From Gordius sp. MW1 (lineage: Eukaryota; Nematomorpha; Gordioida; Gordea; Gordiidae), in assembly GCA_964036665.1 (NCBI GenBank), contig OZ038529.1, positions 18,920,060-18,984,059 on the forward strand: DNA of 64,000 nucleotides. Reading direction: 5' to 3'. The notes beneath the pieces were generated by a model. It had not been told where the DNA came from. It saw nothing but the letters and a program-made list of their open reading frames with translations, and ran no database searches. This document shows, piece by piece, positions 37,601-48,508 of the stretch; positions within the stretch are counted from its first letter, which is position 1; every line of letters begins with the position of its first letter. Both the position numbers and the translations under genes were made by a program.

Positions 37601-38929
37601 TATGACAACTTAAAAATACACTGTGAAAATGTTAAAGCAATCTATTAAATAGTATCGCCTTTTCTACTTTGCACATAAAAATTGCAAAAGTTATAAAATA
37701 TATTATGTTATTTTTTGTAAAATTTAAACTAATTTATCAAAATACAACAGACGAACATCCCCAACTCGAGCCATATTTTTTGGTCGCAGCTTCGGACGGG
37801 TTGTGGAACGTTATGAGCAACGCAGAAATTAGTCGCTTTTTGCTTTACCCGGTTGATAGAATATCCACCGAACCCGACTACGGGGCTCGGGCTTTGTCCC
37901 TTCGAGCCTTGGCCCTGGGGAGTACGGATAACGTTACCGTTCTAATCGTGAAATTCAATTATCCCAAACGGTAAAATTATAATTCTTTTCTTTATCTTCA
38001 AGATTTTATTAATCAACTTTAACGGATATGCTGACCCATAAAAAGGGCAGGGTGATTAAATATGAATGAATCTTTATGATTGGATCTTGTTATGTTAATT
38101 GCGTTGGACCACTTGCATTTCAAAATAGTTAAGACCCCTTCGCCAAAATGGCAATTTTTATCTTTGAATGCTATTCACTCTCTCGAGGCAGAGAATTTGT
38201 TTGAGGACGAGGTCAACAAATGTTTTAACATTGTTTTTCTAAATAGATACATCAGGCTTTGGTCTAAAACGAGGCTATATATGTATGCCATTTATAAAGT
38301 TGTCACTAAGAGCGTTCCTAATACATTTATATCATTTGCACGAAAAGTTCATAGCAGAGTATGCGTTTTACCATGCGATAGAACCAAAAGCCTGGAAAAA
38401 CTGTCTCAGGGCAAAACTTGCAATTTTGTTTTTTGTCAACCACCGTTTAAAAAGTCTTTCCTTCGTTCTAAAGATGTGGCATTACAAAATACATCAACCG
38501 CTACCTCATTAATTTGTGGCATATGATTTTATTTTTTGCGTTTCACTCAGATCGGCCGCAAACCAGCATGCGGGCGATATCGGTTCAGGAGGAGCAGGAC
38601 CTACTAGAACCCCCTCTCCTCCCCCGCATCGCAGAAATTTTTCGAGTGGCGCCCCTGGCCCTTACGTAGATACCCGAATTGCTTGGCATCGGGGCCCGGA
38701 AGCTTTGCACAAATCTCTCCTCCGTAAATCTCAACAACAATCCCAAGATGCGACAGTTGGCAAAGGGGTTAGTGGCAGGGCTAGGGCGCTCGCTTATACC
38801 CCACCACCCCCGAGGTGCGCTTCTATGACCCCTAAACCACAGTCGTCTAATTGCAACGGAGACATACCCATACCCGTTCAATATTGTAATCGCTCTAAAA
38901 CACCCCCACCACCCTTCACTAATCTTTAG
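28635..38929 (+). CDS. PPM1L: PP2C-family serine/threonine phosphatase, PPM1L-like
   Basis: A metal-dependent (Mn/Mg) Ser/Thr phosphatase. Six exons join in phase: 28635-28967, 32883-33120, 35680-35810, 36817-37093, 37751-37970 and 38551-38929, giving 525 residues. PP2C motifs in order: RRSTMED (Glu85, Asp86), FDGHGG (Asp106), GTTCLLGLL, ANAGDCRAI, DHKP, AGGFV, SRGLGD, ASDGLW and DNVTVLIVKF; all the metal-binding acidic residues are present, so it should be active. The order and wording fit PPM1L, which acts on stress-kinase (TAK1/ASK1) signalling at membranes in mammals; that role is inference here. No transmembrane segment is seen before the domain, unlike vertebrate PPM1L, so a further 5' exon is possible. 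If intron 5 is retained, a TAA at 37972 ends the protein right after the domain. If it is spliced, a proline- and serine-rich tail of about 125 residues follows. Introns carry several hAT and SINE-like repeats. Confidence 0.85.
30671..30960 (+). repeat. SINE-like repeat with tRNA-type B box and minisatellite tail
   Basis: It starts with the tag ATTGCTATGCAATTTATGGG and TTGTCCGTCCGTC. It then has a tRNA-like 3' part, CCCGGGTTCAAGCC (a B-box look-alike), followed by a T run, ATATCTTGTTCTTGTTAATACC and a tail unit that is the complement of the 51480-52090 minisatellite (GACCAATGAAAAAATGACCATTGGCCAA). The same modular order recurs at 53220-53410. Confidence 0.6.
32031..32612. mobile_element. Non-autonomous hAT-type element (about 580 bp)
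   Basis: Begins TAGAGGCCTGCACGGGC and ends GCAGGGCGCTA. Interior phrases GAACTAAAGCAAA and CTTTTATAAAATA match the element at 45154-45631, so they are one family. The flanks ACATACTA and ACATACAT are a probable decayed 8 bp duplication. It lies in intron 1 of the phosphatase gene. Confidence 0.7.
33222..33243. repeat. (ATCG)n microsatellite
   Basis: About five ATCG units in intron 2 of the phosphatase gene. A further simple tract, GTTTGTTTGTTTGTTTGTGTG, lies near 33793. Confidence 0.7.
34385..34760. mobile_element. hAT-like element, CAGAGACCAG type
   Basis: Left part CAGAGACCAGAAAAGCCCGG, right part rich in GGGCTT, GGACCGGGCC. The layout matches the fragment at 18260-18350. Exact ends and target duplication are not clear. 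Confidence 0.45.
35935..36067. mobile_element. hAT-type MITE, ATGGGCGTAGCCAGG family (133 bp)
   Basis: The left end ATGGGCGTAGCCAGG is followed by a G run; the right end is GATGCCCATGG. Flanking TCGTGGTC (35927-35934) and CCGTGGTC (36068-36075) form a near-perfect 8 bp duplication. It lies in intron 3 of the phosphatase gene. Confidence 0.7.
38080..38526 (+). other. Open stretch in PP2C intron 5
   Basis: This intron sequence is open for 148 codons in one frame and about 75 in another, unusual in such AT-rich DNA. The residues have no family resemblance that I recognise. It could be a decayed retroelement or chance. It is not needed for the phosphatase, whose exon 5 and exon 6 join in phase across it. 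Confidence 0.25.
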
Positions 38930-39754
38930 ATGCGTCGTGGAGAATAGAAGTGTTTTCATGTACCCCTTTTTAACGTCGTTTTACTTGCGTTACTTACAGG
39001 AATTCTACAATGCACATGTTTTATTAACTTCGTATATATTTTAAAGCCGTCGTCCTAGAATTTAGAAGGTGTACACTTTAAATACACACGTTACTACACA
39101 ATTAAAATATACGGCTGACATACATAATATTTATAATCCCCTATCTATAACCTTTTCAAAAGAACTAGTCACTGGTTTTAGTCCTCTTCCATGCATAATT
39201 CCAACTACTCAAAGATGATTAGTTTTAAATACAAATATGATAATATATATGATTTATCGTTTTTATTCAGAGTCAAAATGAAATTTTAATCCTTACCCAC
39301 GTTATTTATCACCACATCCGCATATTTACACGTTGTTACATATAATATCCAGCGTAATTATATATTTTTAAAGATTAATCTATTTTATTTTAAATGTATA
39401 AACAATACATAATTTTTCTTGATTCATTTATTTATTTAACGTGACTGCAAACACAATACGTGAAGCTCAATTATAAATATAATATATACACGTTAAAATG
39501 TTCACAGTGAAGTTTTATTTTTTCCTCACGGCCCCCATATTTATGTTTTTTTGGAATATACCAAATTTCATCATTTTTCGGATGTAATGAGTTGCAAATA
39601 TGTAATTAACCTTACTGCTTCCTAATAAAAAATTATCCGTGAACGTTTTTTAATTTGTTTTGAGCTAATGATAATTTCACAAATTAGCTCTTACAAGGAA
39701 CTTAAGCGAAATGAAGAAATTTATTTACAACATTTATTAAGCTCCTAATAAACA
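38930..39754. other. Region downstream of the phosphatase gene
   Basis: AT-rich 3' flank with several AATAAA-like hexamers (for example near 39624). No other feature is supported. Confidence 0.35.
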
Positions 39755-39980
39755 GACTAAGATGGTGTGGCCATGTCGAGAGAAGGGACGATAGCTACGT
39801 CGGAAAGAAAATTGAGAAGATAAATTTATTAGAAAAACGAACAAGCTTACGTGGGATGCATAAAATAAGGCACGATATGAAAATTCACAAGATGTTAATA
39901 TAGAGACAAATGGAAATAAATTATGAAAGGACTGACCACCAGCCTAGGTGATAAATAGTCAAAGAAAGAAGAAGATTATT
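39755..39980 (+). pseudogene. RTE LINE 3' end fragment
   Basis: The plus strand reads LRWCGHVERRDDSYVGKKIE, the typical last coding segment of RTE-type LINEs (R-x-R-W-x-G-H-V). A stop-riddled stretch and an AAAGAAGAAGA tail follow. It is a 5'-truncated insertion. Confidence 0.7.
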
Positions 39981-40482
39981 TCTTAAATTATAAAATGTAA
40001 TTATACTTTCATTCCTATTAACGATGCATATTTTGAGTAGGGCTTTTCTTATTTCATACTTTGCTTACTCAGAATAAATTTTTATGTGCATTTTTTGAAA
40101 AATTTTAAAACATAAGAAATCTTTTCCTTTAGTTGCCACACTTTATTATCAGCTACTTCATATAATTTGTTAAATATACCCCTTAGCACCAGCTTCGCTT
40201 TTGTTTATACCGTTTTGTACTGTCGATTTTAAACCCTTATTTATACGATGTGCCAAATGACTTTCCTGCGTAGATATAATCTCAATCTATTGGTAACCAA
40301 CTTTTTCTGTATCACAACATCGTTTGACTTTTAAATAGTCTTGCTTGTTCCCAAGGTCCATCTTAACATACGAATTTCAATTGCAGCCAAACTTTGCATG
40401 CCTTAATTGTCCAAGTCTCTACCCATACATCACCGTGGGCACAAAATCGGTTCATTAATTATCGTTCTTTCAATTTAAGGGG

Positions 40483-40726
40483 CATGGGCGTAGGCAGGGG
40501 GGGGGGGCAGGGGGGGCGGCCGCCCCCCCCCCCTAAATGAGAATTTTTCTTTTTTTTCAATGTAAATTTTTGTAAAAATTGGAAAAAATAGTGTTTCGCC
40601 CCCCCCCCCTAATTGGACTTTTGAACTTTTTGCCTCCCCCTAATCCTAAACCTGGCTACGCCCTTGATTTTGCCCCTCCTTGAATAATTATTGCTCCTAT
40701 CTAATTCTAAGCTGGCTACGCCCATA
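40483..40726. mobile_element. hAT-type MITE, CATGGGCGTAGG family
   Basis: Ends CATGGGCGTAGGCAGG and GGCTACGCCCATA are inverted. A perfect 8 bp duplication TTAAGGGG flanks it (40475-40482, 40727-40734). The interior has long G and C runs able to pair, and a second CTGGCTACGCCC end near 40651, so one copy seems nested in another. Confidence 0.8.
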
Positions 40727-41212
40727 TTAAGGGGTAGGTGTTAGTTACAAAGTACAGAACTAAATTCCATAAAATTAGCTATCCTACGTTGATTCTTACC
40801 TTAATAACGCGTTTTACATACATTATATTGACTCGAGAGCTTATAAATTTGAATTCCGTCTTATTAAAATAGCAGTCATCAATTTGAAGTATTGCCTCCA
40901 TTTCCCTCCAAACTATTAAGCTTATCCTCGTCGACAAGACTATTACTCTAAATCAATTCCATTCCCACCTTGAGTTGCGTTGCCAAAACTTACAAACTGT
41001 AAAAACATTGCCCGTGTTATTCGCGTTTTAGGTATTGGTTATGAAGTGCAATGAATTCTATGCCGGAGCGTGTTTTGCCACTTGATATCTGGTTATTATA
41101 CCTTACTTGTTAATTATTTATAAACCTTAAGGACACCCATTATTGTATCCTAGGCTATACCATAGCCTGCCTAAATGCAGTCGCTTACATTTCCTCTCAT
41201 TTTATAGATTGG

Positions 41213-41380
41213 CATGGGCGTAGCCAGGGGGTGGCAGGAATGAGCGACTGCCCCCCCCCCTCTAAATCCAAAAAATCATTCAAATTTGATATAATTATGG
41301 CTAAAATTGCAAAAAATTATCATTTTACTCCTCTCTAAATCATAATTGCCCACCTCTGTTCAAATTCTGGCTAAGTATAA
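41213..41380. mobile_element. hAT-type MITE, same family, decayed
   Basis: CATGGGCGTAGCCAGGGGG at the left and CTGGCTAAGTATA at the right. The duplication is not clear. It is inserted in the LINE. Confidence 0.5.
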
Positions 41381-42180
41381 TACCATTTAACTCTACTCAT
41401 CACCATCAGGCATCACTTGCAAGTTTTTTATGGTATTGCAATCAAATGGTTACCTTAAATTACGAGAGTCTAAAACCTCCCATTGGTATATCTATCCTTT
41501 CGTTTTGTTCATCTTTATAGGCGGGCCAGTATTTTATTGTCTGATTATAGCCCTGCGTCAAAATCTAGTTCTCACTAAGTAATTTTTTGTAGTATTCTTC
41601 CCACAGCTGTCTATGATTTCATCAGAGTTATAGTGATGTTTCCTTGTTGTCTATGGTTTCAAAGTTTATAGTATCTTTTGAATTCCTTGCCCTAATCTTG
41701 CAATTTTGTGGAGCATTCTTTCCCACTCCTTAGTAATCAACTTGACAGTACAGTTTGGCATACAACATCCCAATCTTGTTTTTTCATTTTTAAAGCTTGA
41801 CTTAAATTTGTTTCAACTTGACAAGGTGTTGTCTTTTGTTCTACCACCAGGTTTCATTATCTTTCTGTAAACCGGGTTTGCTTTCTTTAATAAGACCTTT
41901 CGCTAGCAACCATATTGTATTGGCTATATTATTCCACAAATTGTTGCATTCTGATGTTAATTTATCTGCAACTATTTTATCGCTTTATCGTTGCAAGCGT
42001 GGTTTGGTACCCGAAACCATTTGATCTTCCAATTTAATTTCTTCAGCTTTTGCGTTTTTGCAGAGACGACATAGGTCATCACAAAAATCTATGGTAGACT
42101 GCAATGGTACAATTCCAGTTAGGTTACATTTTTGAAATACCGTTACCTTCGCCATGCCACGGTTAACAAGCGTATCCATT

Positions 42181-42896
42181 ATTATTTTAACAAAGTTGGT
42201 TGCTGGTTAGAGAAAAGGACTCTCTTTAGCTTAAGACTTTTCATCCACTATTTAATTTTGTAATTATTTTTTTAGCATACGTTGTTTCTAAGATTTTTTA
42301 TGTGCCAATTATAGTAGTTTTATAATTTCGATAGGGTTTAATTTAAATATTTACAATCTTCTTAGTCTCTATTTAGTACACTAGCTAGTCATTTTGTTCA
42401 TGCACGCACTGCGCTACATTAAAAGCCCAAAAACCTAACTAATACAAAAGAATTTAAAATTGAGCATTATAGTCGTAGGGAATATAAAACCGCCGTTTCT
42501 AGTGTTCTGATAGGGTGGATGGAGGGGCTGACTAGGTATATAAAGCTATATTATACTACAAAGAGAATGTGTTACTTTTATGAGTAAGGTTTGTGGTAAA
42601 TTAAAATCTTGGCAAAGTCTTTTAGCTAAATTATGTTTCGGGCCGATCCAGGCCCGATTTGATTATAATTTTTGGGACAGGGCTTCGGACGGCCCGTGCA
42701 GGACTTTATCTAGGATACCACAACCTATTACAATAATTTCGCCCCATTTCACCATAACGCTATCTTTTGTTCTTAACCCAATGGAGGTGCAAAAGCTCAA
42801 AGGGTTGAGAAATTAAGATTTTCTAGACTACCATACCAATTTTTAGAAAACAACTAAAATATATCTTATCGTCGCATTAAGACTTACCCCTAATTA
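42181..42896. other. Gene-free stretch with a hAT terminus
   Basis: Near 42635-42712 there is a GC-rich end (GGGCCGATCCAGGCCCG, and CGGCCCGTGCAGGACTTTA, a hAT-type right end). The open frame across it at 42580-42816 is a by-product. Nothing else is seen. Confidence 0.4.
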
Positions 42897-43813
42897 CACT
42901 GGTCTACAAATAAAGGTCTTGTGTAATCAACCGGGAAACGGTCAACATATTCTGATAGAGTTTTTGGCGGTGAACACACCTATGTTTTTAGTTGTTTTCC
43001 TATACGTCATGTTTTTTTATAGATATTTCGATTCAAAGTTGCGAAAATGACCGTTTTTGACCCTTTTCAACGCTCAATAGAGCGATATTGAATGGCTAAA
43101 AATTTTTTAAACCTCTAAGTGGTAGAACCAACTTAGGGTAAAACATCGAAAAATGATTTTTTCCCCCTATTGTTTTTACTTTTTCCAATATATCGAATTT
43201 CAATTAGTCCCTATGCGAATCGGCATCCTTTGAGCCTCCCTCCCTCTATCTAATTGGGTTTATAACACTATACTCTTGGTACATGTGAGTGATTGATGGA
43301 TGATGTGTGGGTGTAAGAGTAGTGGCGTAATACGAGCTATTCCTCTAGTAGAGAGAGAGGATGACAGGCGTAGTAGTAGGAATAGTTCGTATTAACCCAC
43401 TACTCTTGCACCCACCACACTCATCAATCACTTACATGCACTAAGGGTATAGTGTTATATAAGCATATAAGCCAATTAGATAGAGAGGGAGGCTCAAAGG
43501 AAGCCGCGATTTCGCATAGGGACTAATTGCATTTCTGATATATTGGAAAAAGTAAAAACAATAGGGGGAAAAAATCATTTTTCAATGATTTACCCTTTGC
43601 TTCTACCACTTAGATGTTTAAATTTTTTTTTAGCTATTCAATATCGCTCTATTGAGCGAAAAGGGTCAAAAACGGTCATTTTCACAACTTTGAATCGAAA
43701 TATCTAAAAATTGACGTATAGGAAAAAAACGAAAAACATATTTGTGTTCACCACAAAAAACTCTATCAGAACATGTTGACCGTTTCCCGGTTGATTTTTT
43801 TTGTAGACCAGTG
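42897..43813. mobile_element. Foldback element, near-perfect palindrome (917 bp)
   Basis: The whole unit is one inverted repeat centred near 43350, with termini CACTGGTCTACA and TGTAGACCAGTG and the 3 bp flank TTA on both sides (42894-42896, 43814-43816). Arms include TTGACCCTTTTCAACGCTCAA and its complement. Start CAC with a 3 bp duplication fits a CACTA/CMC- or Harbinger-like MITE; I cannot decide between them. No coding capacity. Related arms are at 11174, 27836 and 48509. Confidence 0.8.
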
Positions 43814-44309
43814 TTATCCTAGGTAGCATGCTGAACGGATTAAATTTGTTAACCACAATTATAAACACTGTGTTAATAAAATGAATCTTATCTTAAACTC
43901 ACACATATTATAAATTACTTTTTAGCTAGTTAATAATATCAAAACTTTAAGGAAGAAAGTTATATGGCTAAAACATATTCTTGTTAAAAATTTAATTTCC
44001 ATATACACCATCCAATTGAAGGGAGTCGCTGCAATAAAATTAATTTTAAAAATAGGACCGTTATATTTTTCAAAATATAACTAATTAAAGTGTTATAATT
44101 TGGATTTGAGATGAACGATTAAAAGCACTATCTAATTCTTAGGATCCAATGACTAAAATTTAGCTATAATCTAACTGTTTATGTTAATAGATGATAAAAA
44201 TTTTATTCTTCTTAATTTTACCCCATCTTACTTGATGTATGAAATGGTGCTAAGTGGAAAGAGTCACAATTTCTTGTTAATTATAGTATTTATCATATAA
44301 ATAGAGATT
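43814..44309. other. AT-rich gene-free stretch
   Basis: No supported feature between the foldback element and the second FLYWCH exon. Confidence 0.35.
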
Positions 44310-44895
44310 TTAATTTATCAATTTATTTCGCTTGGGGAGAGGTTCAATTATTTGATTTTGGGGGGAGCTTTGGCTTCTTAGCTGAACTTTACTCCTGCAC
44401 AATGGACTTGGTTGTCTAGCCTTAATAGCCCTCTTCATTGTGGATATGACGGATCGGAAAAGAGGAGTAGCTTTAGGATAATCGCCCAAATCAGGGACTT
44501 CAGAAAGTCGGGAACTTAGGGTCTCATAATAAACGTTACTAATTTTTTGAGTAGGGTTGGCGACCACAGCTTTTTTAAGCTTTTCTTTAGTAACCAACGC
44601 CTCGTACACTTCCCTTGGGGGATCGTGGTTATGCTGATAATTTACAACAACACGCCCATTAACCTCCGAGGCTGTTGTCTGGCAGGAGGAATTATGACAG
44701 CGGTAATATATTTTGTCTCGGCTCTTCCTATTGATCATGTAAAGGTAGGAAGAATAATACATGATGGTTCCTCCCTTTTGAGAATTTAAATATATTGGGG
44801 GTGAAACTTTAAAAATTGTATAGATTATGTTTAAAAAATACCGTTAATATTGGCATCCTGTATTGAGACAGCACCTAAAAGAGATAATGACATTA
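44310..44895 (-). CDS. Duplicated terminal FLYWCH exon pair (alternative 3' exons or relic)
   Basis: Exon 44806-44310 encodes a second FLYWCH finger: LNSQKGGTIMYYSSYLY, then YYRCHNSSC, then NYQHNHDPP, giving the C-x5-C...H-x-H pattern, followed by a SSRLSEVPDLG tail shared with the copy at 45669-46114. It begins with the same phase (two bases) after an acceptor AAAG. A partner of the preceding small exon is at 44895-44842, in phase and with donor GTATTT, but its acceptor position reads CTG where the first copy has CAG, so it is probably unusable. The big exon could still be spliced as an alternative C terminus to exons further upstream, as in arthropod BTB-FLYWCH genes such as mod(mdg4). Otherwise it is a tandem duplication relic. 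The open frame (165 codons) has no lesion. Confidence 0.6.
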
Positions 44896-45153
44896 CAGTT
44901 AACCATTTATATAATTCATGGATCTTTAAATAGTTATACTTTCATGAAAATATCCTAATCTTAAGATAATTGCTCATCATTAAAAAATGGAGATGATTGG
45001 ACATTTTGGCTGTTTAGCCAGAAAAGGTTTTATTAGATTATTATATAATTAGTTAATGTCTTCGTTGAAATGGAATGAATGAGCCTAACAATATTGGTCC
45101 AGAACTAAAAAATAATGATGGAACATTGCTGTATTGACCTGAAAAGTTACAGC
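44896..45153. other. Spacer between FLYWCH copies
   Basis: Short AT-rich gap between the duplicated exon and the hAT element. Nothing else is seen. Confidence 0.3.
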
Positions 45154-45631
45154 TAGAATCCTGCACGGGCCACCCAAAGTCTGACCTATCGGGTTTCGGA
45201 CCAGGCTCGGGCCTGATGAGGTGGCCTGACCCCAGGCCCAAATTAAACTAAAGCAAACTTATCTTTTATAAAATATGATCTAAATAAACTAACCAGACAT
45301 CAAATAATTATTTTCGCGCAGCACACCTAATATAGCTTCCAAACTTCAGCTTTTTTCCCTGTCTAATAATTTGACTTAGATTTTTAGCTTTAAATTATTA
45401 ACTGAATAAATTGTAGGAAGGGAAAATAGATTTTTTATTTTAAACTTATACTAGTTGTAAATTAAGAGTATAACAATTTAATGCATTATATATATACATG
45501 GTGAAATAATTTTCAAACATTTTATTTAAAAAATTGGGTCAGGCTCAGGCGGGCCAAGAAAAAAGAAGTTTTTTGGGGCTTGGGGAAAATAAAAATTGAG
45601 ACCAGGCTTGGGTAGAAGATGCAGGGCTCTA
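45154..45631. mobile_element. Non-autonomous hAT-type element (478 bp)
   Basis: Ends TAGAATCCTGC and GCAGGGCTCTA; flanks GTTACAGC (45146-45153) and GTTATAGC (45632-45639), an 8 bp duplication with one difference. Same family as 32031-32612. It separates the two FLYWCH terminal exons. Confidence 0.85.
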
Positions 45632-45668
45632 GTTATAGCAGGTTATATAACATAAACTTTACTCAAGG

Positions 45669-47282
45669 TCACATCAAATCTTGCTTACGTATATTGTTTT
45701 TTTTGCATAAAAGTCTTGGGTGTCTTTTCCTTAAAGCCCTTCTCATTGTCATCCTTACAGATCGCAAAGAAGGAGTAGCTTTAGGAAAATTGCCCAAATC
45801 AGGGACTTCACTAAGGCGGGAACTTAGAGTTTCTTTATAAACACTACTTAATTTTTGAGATGGGTTTGCAGCAGCAGCCTTTTTTAATTCATCTCTCGTC
45901 ACCATTGCCTCATATTCCTCCCTTGGTGGATCATGGTTATGCCGATGATTAACCACAATAAATCCATTTATGTCTATGGCTGTTGCTAGACAGGAGTAGT
46001 TATGGCAGCGGTAATATATTTTATCCTGGTTCTTCCTATTTGTCGCGTAAAGGTAAGAAGAGTAATACATAATGGTTCCTCCTTTTTGGGATTTCAAATA
46101 CTTTGGTGACGACACTATAACATATATAATTTAAAATATCAAAATATACTTTTAGAACTGGTTTCAGTCTCATTTGTTGCAATCAAATCTGTGGAATCTT
46201 GTATAAAAACATCATCTTGTGGAGATGATGACATTACTGTGAATTAAAAGAAACAAATTTAATAAAAACACCAACGTTTTAAAAGCTACATTTTGCAAAA
46301 TCCAAATTTTTAAAATAATTGCTTTACCAATAGAAGAAAGAGAGCCATCCACATTGCTGCTTGATTGGCCATTACATATTATGCTAGAAGAACTGGACTG
46401 GATGGGCCCTTCTACAAAAGGTTCAGGATTTTTTAACATACCATTGTTAGCTCCTTGGCATGATTTTTTTTGAATATTATTAAATAAAACTTGACTCAAT
46501 GCCGTAGCAGGTTTAGGAAGGATGAATTTTTCCTTAAGCCGAGCCCCAGACATTACCACTGCTGATTGAAAATTATGGGCTGATTAAACTAATTTTTGTT
46601 TACAAAATAAAAACATTACTTGATTTAATAGTATTGGAATGGATGAGTTGCTTTTTAAGTTCAGCCTGAGACATCTCTGCTGATTGGAGGCGACAATGTG
46701 ATTTATCTAAAAAATGAATTACAGAATAAAAACATTACTCAATGTCGTAGCAGGCATAGACTCAATGAGTTGTCTCTTTAATTCAGCCCCAGTCATAATC
46801 AATGCTGATGGGAAATTACCGGCTGATTGACTTTTCGCTTTAAGCAATGGCAAAGCAGGATTGATGAGAGGCTGCTTAGCATTATTTGTTGAAGGTATGA
46901 TCAAAGGAGATGTGTTATTGCTGATATCTGAAAAAGCTTTATAGTAATAAAAGAGTAACCCTACTAAATGTCATTTTAGACACGAGGTTGATTGGGTGCC
47001 TAACAAGTTCAGTCCCAGGCATAACCAATGCGAATGAGAATTTGTTGGCTGATTGGCTTGAAACAATGGAGTTATTTAATGATATCAAAGAAATGGACTG
47101 GGAAGAGTGCTCAATGGTATTGGCACCATGCAGGAGTGATGCTAATGGGGCATTGCTGGAATGACCTTAAAGCTAATTTAGCAGGTTATACAATTACTTA
47201 CTTATTGTCATAGAAGGAATAAAGGGCTGCTTAGGAATGCCAACTCCATGGGTTCCCAATTCTGATGGGACATTGCTGGCAC
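45669..47282 (-). CDS. FLYWCH zinc-finger gene with repeated phase-1 exons, 3' part
   Basis: Seven minus-strand exons join in phase: 47282-47202, 47165-46965, 46927-46739, 46706-46620, 46579-46328, 46236-46150 and 46114-45669 (stop). Every intron is phase 1, so each exon is symmetric. The last exon carries the FLYWCH finger: LKSQKGGTIMYYSSYLYATN, then YYRCHNYSC and NHRHNHDPP (two Cys, two His), followed by a conserved SSRLSEVPDLGNFPKATPSLRS tail. Upstream exons encode Ser/Asn-rich, probably disordered sequence. In four of them it contains a related motif (SALIMTGAELKRQLIES, SAVVMSGARLKEKFI, SFALVMPGTELVRHPI, SAEMSQAELKKQLIHS), a sign of exon duplication. FLYWCH fingers bind DNA or protein in chromatin and miRNA regulators; the N-terminal part (possibly BTB) is not visible in the window. 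Donors are GTAATG, GTAAGT and GTAGGG types. Product name uncertain. Confidence 0.7.
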
Positions 47283-48508
47283 CTAGAAAAATTGTTATAA
47301 TAGAAGATCAAATTTACCCAAAGATACAACACATTTTTGTGGGAATAAAAAAATTGTATCGCCATCGATAAAAAATTCCCCTCTCATATAACCAAGTTTT
47401 ATAAGATGTTACGCGATCCAAAATATTGAACTAAATAAGCGATCTGCATAAATGAGAAATCGGGAATTTTGTATAAGCAAACTTTTAAAGAACAATTTCT
47501 TTTCCTTTGCGATCGACATACTTTTTTAACCATTTAATTTTTATTCATTTTTTATATTACAATAAAACTTAAAACATGTGTGATTTTCTATGACAAAGTT
47601 TTAAAGGGTTTATCATTTAGATTGGTAAATATTTTTAAAATGTGCGTATAATTATTCTTACATCTATTTTTAAAAATTATTTAAAATTTAATTCTGCCCA
47701 TGAATTCAGTGAGGCATCTAATAAACATTTATATACATGGAGAGGGCCCAATGTACGAGGGGTGATAACCACGAATCAAATATTTTAACTCTAATTTATA
47801 TGCCATATAGGACAATCTTTAATAGAGACTAATTTGGCGAAATTTATCCTTATCTCTTTTAGCATGTAATAGGTATTTATATGTCCAAATTCGATTGAGT
47901 TACTTATATGGCGGTTAAGGATAAAACTCTATAACCCCTCCCCCTTAATACGGCTTAATGTAATGTTTAAATAAGAATTTATAACGATATTGGTTTAAGT
48001 TTGTGTTACATAAACCAAAATTATAATAAACAAGTTAAATTTTATCAGATTTGTTATTTTAATATTAATACTTTAATATAGTTTTTAACCTATGCTTATA
48101 TTTTGTTCCTCGAAACTTCCTTCCTTATTCATATAGGCTTTTTTGACCTAAAGCAAAAATATATTTTTTAATAGTTTTTCATGCATAAGCTCGCTATTAA
48201 AGTTTACAAAACACAATACGATAATATGATCAAGCTTTATCAACTCAAAATGCAAAGTCCTGAGGTTTTCCGATTACCCTTTGGATTAAATAATGAATTA
48301 AGATGCAGATCGCTTATTTAATTCAAAAATATAGATCATGTATTTCCCAGTTTTATAAGTATAGACAATATTTTGCTGATTAATTCCGCCGATGGCATTT
48401 AAAAGCTAGCTAATTTGGGTTATGATTTAATAGCATCAAACATTTTTAGTGCATTTCGGGCCACAACCAGAGGTTAAGTATTCTTTTATTTCTATTGGTA
48501 CCTAATGA
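47283..48508. other. AT-rich gene-free stretch
   Basis: Presumed intron or 5' flank of the FLYWCH gene. I see no further exon of the repeating type and no repeat boundary. Confidence 0.35.

Larger units (their letters stand above)
40230..42180 (-). pseudogene. RTE LINE, decayed, with two MITE insertions
   Basis: On the minus strand, 42180-41490 is the linker after the endonuclease (NLWNNIANTI.., then ETWWWNKRQ), a pattern found between endonuclease and RT in RTE LINEs. 40480-40260 is the C-terminal part (IEIRMLRWTLG, then NRLRLYLRRKVIWH). The RT core between is eroded. MITEs sit at 40483-40726 and about 41213-41380. Many stops; no function left. Confidence 0.6.

Noticed and set aside
38585-38959. 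Minus-strand ORF of 124 codons
   Set aside because: It is antisense to the proline-rich exon 6 that splices in phase with the phosphatase gene.
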